The notes under the pieces: generated by a model
Databases searched by the model: none
What the model was told of the DNA's origin: nothing
What the model saw: only the letters and a program-made list of their open reading frames with translations
Part shown: in pieces, positions 6,792-11,926 of the stretch
Layout of the letters: every line of letters starts with the position of its first letter
How positions within the stretch are numbered: the first letter of the stretch is position 1
NCBI GenBank assembly: GCA_030043595.1
Contig: JASHXJ010000069.1
Location: 1 to 11,926, forward strand
Direction of reading: 5' to 3'
Source of the DNA: Trebonia sp.
GTDB lineage: Bacteria; Actinomycetota; Actinomycetes; Streptosporangiales; Streptosporangiaceae
DNA: 11,926 nt
Translations under genes and position numbers: made by a program

Positions 6792-7830
6792 AGCTTTTCG
6801 GGGGCTGGCAGCCGGAGGCGGGACCGGTGCCCGGCGGCAGGGACGAGCTGGGGATGAGGCCGCACAGGTAGACGTCGATCCAGCGGCCGTTGCCGAGGGA
6901 GTTCCCGAGCAGCCGGTAGTACGGGCCGGCCAGCGCGATCGCCTCGGCCAGGTTGGCCTGGTTCTGCCGCAGCACGCTGGTGACCTGGTTCAGTGCCTGC
7001 AGCGCCGGGCGGAGCTTCGCCTGGTCGTCGGCGACCAGCCCGGACAGCTGCGCGGCCAGGGCCTGCGTGGTTTCCAGTAGCGAGCTGATGGCAGCCTCCC
7101 GCTGCTGCAGCTCCGACAGCAGCAGGTTCCCGTCGCCCAGCAGCGCCTGGAACCGGGCGTCCTCGCTGGCGAGCATCCCGGTCACCTTCTGGGTGGCCGC
7201 CAGCACGCTGGCCACCTGGGCCTGCCGGGACGCGACCGATGACGACAGGTCGGCCAGCCCGCTCAGGGCCGAGCGCACGTAGGGCGGGGTGGAGGCGAAC
7301 GCGTCGGACAGCACCTGGAGGCTGCTGGCGAGCTGCGCGGTGTTGATCTGGCCGAGTTGCTGCCCGAGGCCGCTGAACGCCTCCTGCACGTCGTAGGGCG
7401 ACGTGGTGCGGCTGAGCGGGATCGGCTGGGCGGGGTTCAGCGGGGCGTTCCCCTGCGGGTCGAGTGCCAGGTACTTGTCGCCCAGCAGCGTCTTGATCTT
7501 GATCGCGGCGGTGGTGTCGTTCCCCAGCCAGGCTCCTTTCTCCTGGAACGTCACGGCCACCTTGTCGCCGTCCAGCGAGACCCCGGTGACACGGCCGACC
7601 ACGACTCCGGCGATGCGCACCTCGTCGCCTGGCTGCAGGCCGCCCGCCTCGGCGAAATAGGCGGTATAGGTGGTGCCGCCGCCAACGAACGGCAGGTCCC
7701 CCGAGTAGTACGTCAGCAGGCCGATGGCGGCGAGGATGGCCAGCCCGGCGACCGCGACCCCGATCGGGTTGCGCTGCGACAGCGGCTTGAGCCTCGACAG
7801 CGGCTTCATCAGGCGTGACAGCGGCTTCAT
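6790..7830 (-). CDS. mceC: MCE family protein MceC
   Basis: This is the third Mce subunit (346 residues). It starts with a basic cytoplasmic tail made of three KPLS motifs (MKPLSRL, MKPLSRL, KPLSQR), then one transmembrane helix (about 23-43). The MCE domain (about 52-124) contains IAGVVVGRVTG (73-83) and LLGDKYLAL (115-123). A helical channel region spans about 145-300. The ending GNGRWIDVYLC (313-323) is typical of MceB/MceC proteins. Cys323 and Cys341 are the only cysteines. The ATG at 7830 overlaps the mceB stop as ATGA and has GAGGTG 6 bases upstream. The frame extends to 7917, but that would overlap mceB by about 90 bases and has no hydrophobic or conserved content. A second in-frame ATG at 7809 would drop one repeat and is a possible alternative. 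Confidence 0.92.
   Translation of the reverse strand: MKPLSRLMKPLSRLKPLSQRNPIGVAVAGLAILAAIGLLTYYSGDLPFVGGGTTYTAYFAEAGGLQPGDEVRIAGVVVGRVTGVSLDGDKVAVTFQEKGAWLGNDTTAAIKIKTLLGDKYLALDPQGNAPLNPAQPIPLSRTTSPYDVQEAFSGLGQQLGQINTAQLASSLQVLSDAFASTPPYVRSALSGLADLSSSVASRQAQVASVLAATQKVTGMLASEDARFQALLGDGNLLLSELQQREAAISSLLETTQALAAQLSGLVADDQAKLRPALQALNQVTSVLRQNQANLAEAIALAGPYYRLLGNSLGNGRWIDVYLCGLIPSSSLPPGTGPASGCQPPKS
7778..7830. repeat. Triplicated GACAGCGGCTT coding the KPLS tail of MceC
   Basis: GACAGCGGCTT begins at 7778, 7796 and 7817, at in-frame spacings of 18 and 21 bases. On the minus strand each copy encodes KPLS in the cytoplasmic N terminus of MceC. The two copies nearest the start are longer, both reading CAGCGGCTTCAT, so each includes an ATG (7809 and 7830). 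It looks like a local tandem duplication. Confidence 0.85.
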
Positions 7831-8858
7831 GATGTGCACCTCGCTGCCGTGACAGGGACGCCGGACGGGGCAGCGCCGCCCGTGGCGCTGCGCACCCCGG
7901 TCACCGTCGCGGCACACAGGTAGAAGTTGAGCCAGGACCCGTAGGAGGCAATCCGGGCGATGTCGGCCATCTGCAGCGGCAGGTCCTGCAGGAAGGTGGC
8001 GACCACGCCGGAGTTGGCCGCGAGGTTCCCGGCCAGCTGCCCGAGCTCGGTGATGTCCTGGCTCAGCGGCGCCCGGCCCACCTGGAGCAGGCCGGCGGTG
8101 GCGCTGTTCAGGCTGGAAATGGCCGAGATGGCGCTGCCGATGGACTGCCGGTCTGCCGCCAGCCCGGAGACAAGCTGCTGCAGGGTGGTGATCAGCCCGG
8201 CGAGCGCGTTGCCACGGGAGGTGACCGTCTGCAGCACCGAGTTCAGGTTGCCGATCACGCTGTCGATGACCTGGTCCTTGGTCGCCAGGGCGGTGGTCAG
8301 CGACCCGATGGTGAGGACGAGCGCGTCGAGGTCCGGGCTCTCGCCCTGGAACACCTGGATGATCTCGCTGGCCAGCTCGTTGACGTCGCCGGGCGAGAGG
8401 GCCTGGAACAGCGGCTGGAAGCCGTTGAACAAGGCGGTCAGGTCCAGCGCGGGGGTGGTCCGCGCGAGCGGTATGGTCCCCCCGGGCGGGAGGATGCTGC
8501 CCGGCGGCCCGGTGCCCTGGCCCAGTTCGATGTAACGCTGGCCGACGAGGTTGAGGTACCTGATCGTGGCGGTCACCGAGGCTGGCAGCTGGCGGCCCGC
8601 CTGCACCGCGAAACCGACCAGCGCCAGGTCGCGGTGGTAGACGCTGATCGAGGTCACGTCCCCGACCCGCACCCCGGCGATGTCCACGTCATCGCCGACG
8701 CTCAGCCCGGTGACGTCGGAGAACACGGCCTGGTAGCCGGTGGTCCCGGACACCCCGGTGTGGGCGATGCTGATCCCGAGCACCGCGGTCAGGGTGGCGG
8801 TGACCACGACGAAGATGACGGACTTGAGCAGCGGCCCGGCGATGGATGCCCGCTTCAT
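7827..8858 (-). CDS. mceB: MCE family protein MceB
   Basis: This is the second Mce subunit (343 residues). One N-terminal transmembrane helix (about 11-32) is followed by the MCE domain (about 38-113), with IAGVRVGDVTS (60-70) and NLVGQRYIEL (103-112). The helical channel region covers about 135-300. The ending GSWLNFYLC (307-315) is characteristic of MceB. Cys315 and Cys341 are the only two cysteines, the latter three residues from the end. The ATG at 8858 has a strong GGAGG 7 bases upstream and lies 16 bases after the mceA stop. The stop overlaps the mceC start (ATGA). It should contribute one MCE ring segment and one strand-helix of the lipid tube, outside the cytoplasmic membrane. Confidence 0.93.
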   Translation of the reverse strand: MKRASIAGPLLKSVIFVVVTATLTAVLGISIAHTGVSGTTGYQAVFSDVTGLSVGDDVDIAGVRVGDVTSISVYHRDLALVGFAVQAGRQLPASVTATIRYLNLVGQRYIELGQGTGPPGSILPPGGTIPLARTTPALDLTALFNGFQPLFQALSPGDVNELASEIIQVFQGESPDLDALVLTIGSLTTALATKDQVIDSVIGNLNSVLQTVTSRGNALAGLITTLQQLVSGLAADRQSIGSAISAISSLNSATAGLLQVGRAPLSQDITELGQLAGNLAANSGVVATFLQDLPLQMADIARIASYGSWLNFYLCAATVTGVRSATGGAAPSGVPVTAARCTS

Positions 8859-8865
8859 GCCTGCA

Positions 8866-8870
8866 CCTCC
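8866..8870 (-). promoter_or_regulatory. Ribosome binding site of mceB
   Basis: GGAGG on the minus strand, 7 bases before the ATG at 8858 in the 16-base mceA-mceB gap. It is the closest match in the operon to the consensus, so mceB is likely to be initiated independently as well as by coupling. Confidence 0.75.
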
Positions 8871-8874
8871 ACTC

Positions 8875-10107
8875 TCACCGCAGGGTCACGTCGGTGCCCC
8901 GGTACAGCGGCCCCACGAGGAGGCTGCTCCAGCCGGGGACGGCTGCCGGGGAACGGCCGAGTGCCAGCGCCGCGACTTCCCTGATCAGTTCGCTGTCCTG
9001 CGGGGCGCCCCCCGGCCCCGTGCTGGCGGGGGTGTCGTGCAGGGTGGTGCCGGTGAACGGCACCGGGTAGCAGTGCGGCCCGGTGTTGTCCCCGTACACG
9101 GGCGTGTCCTTGCCGGGCAGGTACCGGCCGAGCGAGGGCACCACGGTGATGGTTACGTGCAGGCCGGGCTGGCCGCTGCCCTGCCCGAGGACCTTGTTCA
9201 TGGCAGGCTCGAAGTCGACCAGGTCCTGCAGCGTGCACGGGAACTCGGGGGCGTACCTGGCCAGGATGCTCAGCGTGGCCGGTGAGTCCGCGGTGAGCGC
9301 GACGATGTTCTGCTGGTTGGCGGCCAGGAACGAGCGCAGGTCGGTGGCCGCGGTGGTCAGGTTGGTGAACAGCGCTGCCACGTTGGCCCGCTCGCTCGCG
9401 ATGACCTGGCTGGTGGCGGCGAAGTCGTTCAGCGCGGACAGGATTCCCGGAGCCGCCTGGTTGTAGGTCCTGGCCAGCCCGGCCAGTTCCCTGATGTCGG
9501 TGTCCAGGGCGGGCAGCTGCGGGTTCAGCTGCCCCAGGTAGGAGTTGAGCGTGACGAGCGTCTGGCGCAGTTCGGCACCCCGTCCCTGCAGGCCCTGGCC
9601 GAGCGCGTTCAGGACGAGCATGAGCTTGTCCGGCTCCGTGGCGCTGAGCAGCGGGAGCAGGTTGTTCAGCACCGTCTCCAGCTCCAGGGCGTCGCCGGAG
9701 CGGTCCTGGGAGATCACGCTGCCGTTGGCCAGCTTCTGCGGGCTCGGCCTGGCCGGCAGGATGAGGTCCACGTACCGCTCGCCGAACAAGGTGGTGGGCA
9801 GCATCTCGGCGGAGGTGTTCGCGGGCAGCTCGCCCACGAGCCCGGGATCGATCGCCAGCTCGAGCCGGGCACCGCTGCCGTTGGCCGTGATCTGGCGTAC
9901 CTCGCCCACCTGGACCCCGCGGACCATGACCTGAGCGCCGAGGTTCATCTCGTTGCCGGCGCTGGTGGTGTAGAGGGTCACCATCGCTACCGGGGTGAAG
10001 CGCTTCTGGTACAGCGCCACCGATAGCCACGCCAGCAGGAACAGCACCACCAGGAACAGCACGCCGGCGGCCCGGCGCCTGAGCTTGGCGCGTGCGTGCG
10101 AACTCAT
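8875..10107 (-). CDS. mceA: MCE family protein MceA
   Basis: This is the first Mce subunit (410 residues). A basic N terminus (KLRRR) leads into one transmembrane helix (about 14-33). The MCE domain (about 39-116) has VRGVQVGEVRQI (62-73) and LFGERYVDL (107-115). A long helical channel region follows (about 140-285), then the C-terminal module with APEFPC (286-291) and PVYGDNTGPHCYPVP (336-350), a signature-like segment of MceA proteins. Cys291 and Cys346 are the only cysteines. The ATG at 10107 overlaps the yrbEB stop as ATGA; its Shine-Dalgarno is weak (GGGTAG), so coupling to yrbEB is likely important. Position directly after the permease pair confirms subunit A. The cargo (fatty acid, sterol, phospholipid) is not inferable. 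Confidence 0.94.
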   Translation of the reverse strand: MSSHARAKLRRRAAGVLFLVVLFLLAWLSVALYQKRFTPVAMVTLYTTSAGNEMNLGAQVMVRGVQVGEVRQITANGSGARLELAIDPGLVGELPANTSAEMLPTTLFGERYVDLILPARPSPQKLANGSVISQDRSGDALELETVLNNLLPLLSATEPDKLMLVLNALGQGLQGRGAELRQTLVTLNSYLGQLNPQLPALDTDIRELAGLARTYNQAAPGILSALNDFAATSQVIASERANVAALFTNLTTAATDLRSFLAANQQNIVALTADSPATLSILARYAPEFPCTLQDLVDFEPAMNKVLGQGSGQPGLHVTITVVPSLGRYLPGKDTPVYGDNTGPHCYPVPFTGTTLHDTPASTGPGGAPQDSELIREVAALALGRSPAAVPGWSSLLVGPLYRGTDVTLR

Positions 10108-11003
10108 CCGGCTACCCGCACCGTGGTGGTCGCCCCCCAGATCGCCAGGCTCATGAAGAAGTCGATGATGTTGATCATCACGATGGAGGCACGCACGGCC
10201 CGGCCGACGGCGACGCCCACCCCCGCCGGGCCGCCGCTGGCCCGGTAGCCGTAGAAGCAGTGCACCAGGATCACGACCACGCTGAAGATCAGCACTTTCA
10301 CGAACGACCAGAGGACGTCAACGGGCGACAGGAACAGCCCGAAGTAGTGGTCGTAGGTGCCCGGTGACTGGCCGTTGAACATCACGGTGACCAGGCGGGA
10401 CGAGAAGTAGGAGCTGACGAGGCCGAGCGCGTACAGCGGGATGATCGCGATCACGCCCGCGACGATGCGGGTGGTGACCAGGTAGGGCAGGCTCGGCACG
10501 CCCATGCCCTCGAGCGCGTCGACTTCCTCGCTGATGCGCATGGAGCCGAGCTGCGCGGTGAAGCCGGCCCCGACGGTGGCCGACAGTGCCAGCCCCGCGA
10601 CCAGCGGCGCGATCTCGCGCGTGTTGAAGTAGGCGGACACGAAACCGGTGAACGCGGCCGCGCCGATCTGGTTCAGCGCGGCGTACCCCTGCAGGCCCAC
10701 GACGGTGCCGGTGAACAGCGTCATGCCGATCATCACGCCGACCGTCCCGCCGATCAGCGCGAGCGCGCCGCTGCCGAAGGTGACCTCCGACAGCAGCCGC
10801 AGCACCTCGCGCCAGTAACGGCGGATGGCCCGGGGTGTCCAGGCCAGCGCCCGCGCATAGAACAGCAGCTGCTCGCCGAGCAGGTCGAGCCAGGACAGCC
10901 AGCCGTCGACGCGCGCGGCGGCGCGGGCCGGCCACCGGTCAGGGCCGCCGCCGGTCCCGGCGCCGGCGCCGGAAGGTTCGCGTTCTCTTGCCACCATGCG
11001 CAC
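10104..11003 (-). CDS. yrbEB: MlaE/YrbE-family ABC permease, second copy (YrbEB)
   Basis: This is an integral membrane permease of the Mce importer (299 residues, MlaE family). After a Gly/Arg/Pro-rich cytoplasmic N terminus (about 1-33) and an amphipathic interface region (about 35-70), hydrophobic segments lie near 78-103, 131-151, 180-200, 231-250 and 272-292. Between the second and third is the cytoplasmic coupling loop GSMRISEEVDALEGMGV (153-169), the MlaE-family contact to the ATPase. With YrbEA it should form the transmembrane core under the Mce hexamer. GTG at 11003, with GAAGGG 10 bases upstream and 3 bases after the yrbEA stop, is chosen; an ATG two codons later (10997) is possible but lies 16 bases from that element. 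The stop overlaps mceA. The long polar N-terminal lead is somewhat unusual. Confidence 0.93.
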   Translation of the reverse strand: MRMVAREREPSGAGAGTGGGPDRWPARAAARVDGWLSWLDLLGEQLLFYARALAWTPRAIRRYWREVLRLLSEVTFGSGALALIGGTVGVMIGMTLFTGTVVGLQGYAALNQIGAAAFTGFVSAYFNTREIAPLVAGLALSATVGAGFTAQLGSMRISEEVDALEGMGVPSLPYLVTTRIVAGVIAIIPLYALGLVSSYFSSRLVTVMFNGQSPGTYDHYFGLFLSPVDVLWSFVKVLIFSVVVILVHCFYGYRASGGPAGVGVAVGRAVRASIVMINIIDFFMSLAIWGATTTVRVAG

Positions 11004-11006
11004 GGC

Positions 11007-11795
11007 TCACGCGCCCTTCGGGGGAACGATCCGCAGGTAGATCGCGGTCAGTATCAGGTTGACGAAGAACAGCAGCAGGAACGAGATGACCACCGACTGG
11101 TTGACCGCGTCACCGACACCCTTCGGGCCCGGCCGCGGGTTCAGGCCCCGGTGCGCGGCGATCACCCCGGCGATGAAGCCGAAGATCAGCGCCTTGATCT
11201 CGCTGATGTACAGGTCCGGGAGCTGGGCTAGCGAGGAGAAGCTGGACAGGTAAGCGCCCGGCGTGCCGTGCTGCACGATCACGTTGAAGAAGTAGCCCCC
11301 GAGCACGCCGACGACCGACACCAGCCCGTTCAGCAGGACCGCGACACCCATCGCGGCAAGCACCCTGGGCACGATCAGGCGCTGGACGGGCGAGATGCCC
11401 ATCACCTCCATCGCGTCCATCTCCTCGCGGATCGTGCGGGCCCCGATGTCGGCGCAGATCGCGGAACCGCCCGCGCCCGCGATGAGCAACGCCACGATCA
11501 GCGGGCTCGCCTGCTGGACGACGGCGAGCACGCTGGCGGCGCCCGTGAACGACTCGGCCCCCAGCTGCTGGGTCAGCGAGCCGACCTGGAGCGCGATCAC
11601 GGCCCCGAACGGGATGGAGACCAGCGCCGAGGGCAGGATCGTGACGCTGGCGATGAACCAGAACTGCTCGATCAGCTCGCGCACCTGAAAGGGACGCTTG
11701 AACGTGAGCCGCAGCACCTGGGCCGCGAGCATGAAGAGCTTCCCGGTCTGGCGCAGCGCGCCGGACCCGGGGAACGTCACGTCCTGGCTGCTCAC
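11007..11795 (-). CDS. yrbEA: MlaE/YrbE-family ABC permease, first copy (YrbEA)
   Basis: This is the partner permease of YrbEB (262 residues). An amphipathic N-terminal region (about 15-45) precedes hydrophobic segments near 46-70, 86-112, 145-172, 200-214 and 233-255. The coupling-loop motif GARTIREEMDAMEVMGIS (118-135) followed by RLIVPR is a clear MlaE-family signature. GLNPRPGPKGVGDAV (217-231), before the last helix, is typical of actinobacterial YrbEA. GTG at 11795 overlaps the stop of the upstream gene as GTGA, so translation is probably coupled. The protein works with the Mkl-type ATPase and MceA-F as a lipid importer in the cytoplasmic membrane. Family membership is certain; the A label rests on gene order. 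Confidence 0.94.
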   Translation of the reverse strand: MSSQDVTFPGSGALRQTGKLFMLAAQVLRLTFKRPFQVRELIEQFWFIASVTILPSALVSIPFGAVIALQVGSLTQQLGAESFTGAASVLAVVQQASPLIVALLIAGAGGSAICADIGARTIREEMDAMEVMGISPVQRLIVPRVLAAMGVAVLLNGLVSVVGVLGGYFFNVIVQHGTPGAYLSSFSSLAQLPDLYISEIKALIFGFIAGVIAAHRGLNPRPGPKGVGDAVNQSVVISFLLLFFVNLILTAIYLRIVPPKGA

Positions 11796-11926
11796 GGCTG
11801 GTTCCCCAGGCTGGCCCTGATCGCTTCCTGCGCCCGTGGCGGCAGGGTCGGCAGCATGCCAAGCAGCCGCGCGCGGCGCCGGCGCACCGCCTGCCGCTCC
11901 GGCAGTCCCGCGCTGGGTTCGAGCTG
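11792..11926 (-). CDS. C-terminal end of a probable Mce-system ATPase (Mkl/MlaF type), partial
   Basis: Only the last 44 residues are in the window; the gene continues past the right edge. The fragment contains the basic stretch QAVRRRRARLLGMLPTLPP, followed by RAQEAIRASLGNQP and a TGA that overlaps the yrbEA start by four bases (GTGA). A Pro-Glu-Arg (LPER) run, an Arg cluster and an LPP..AQ..I ending recall the C-terminal tails of actinobacterial Mkl-type ATP-binding proteins. That tail follows the nucleotide-binding domain and in MlaF-like ATPases contacts the partner subunit. No Walker or signature motif is inside the window. The call therefore rests on this tail plus the strict position upstream of yrbEA. 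It could be another coupled gene. Confidence 0.6.
   Translation of the reverse strand, partial: QLEPSAGLPERQAVRRRRARLLGMLPTLPPRAQEAIRASLGNQP

Noticed and set aside
5996..6865. 289-codon minus-strand frame overlapping mceD in another frame
   Set aside because: Arg/Gly/Pro-rich out-of-frame text over mceD and the mceC end; mceD itself shows all the family motifs.
7831..7917. 29-codon N-terminal extension of mceC
   Set aside because: It would overlap the conserved end of mceB, is Arg/Cys-rich and lies outside the normal MceC start; GAGGTG and the ATGA overlap support 7830.

Overview
The window is GC-rich and compact. It carries one complete lipid/sterol-importer type mce operon on the minus strand, with a copper amine oxidase gene converging on its 3' end. 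The six different mce subunits in the order A-F, two YrbE permeases, a lipoprotein MceE and trailing Mce-associated (Mas) proteins are an actinobacterial arrangement. Gram-negative bacteria instead use a single MlaD-type subunit. The genus cannot be fixed from this sequence; a Streptomyces/Thermomonosporaceae/Streptosporangiales-like or related high-GC actinomycete fits. No mycolate, cholesterol-catabolism or virulence gene is visible, so I do not number the operon as mce1-mce4.

Layout, left to right. 41-1957 (+) is a full-length, signal-peptide-free topaquinone copper amine oxidase. Only 18 bases separate its stop from the stop of the converging operon. The operon then runs right to left from the window's right edge: the last 44 codons of a probable Mkl/MlaF-type ATPase (11792-11926), yrbEA (11007-11795), yrbEB (10104-11003), mceA (8875-10107), mceB (7827-8858), mceC (6790-7830), mceD (5515-6777), mceE (4454-5515), mceF (3291-4454), mas1 (2692-3294) and mas2 (1976-2674). 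Neighbouring operon genes either overlap by 1 or 4 bases (GTGA, ATGA, TGATG) or lie 3-17 bases apart, so one polycistronic mRNA starting outside the window is expected. No gene-free stretch exceeds 40 bases, and I found no tRNA, rRNA, CRISPR, mobile element or internal promoter.

How the parts work together (family knowledge). The cytoplasmic ATPase and YrbEA/YrbEB form an ABC-type import engine in the membrane. MceA-F, each anchored by an N-terminal helix or by lipid, assemble into a heterohexameric tube that carries hydrophobic substrate across the cell envelope. Mas1 and Mas2 are single-pass accessory proteins thought to stabilise or modulate the complex. The amine oxidase has no obvious mechanistic tie to the importer and is probably only a neighbour.

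I see no wholly new system here. The points worth a second look are local: a strict two-cysteine pattern in the five non-lipoprotein Mce subunits, a duplicated acidic cytoplasmic tail on Mas2, a repeated basic KPLS tail on MceC, an Ala at the substrate-gate position of the amine oxidase, and a G-rich quadruplex-like tract in the 3' end of mas1.
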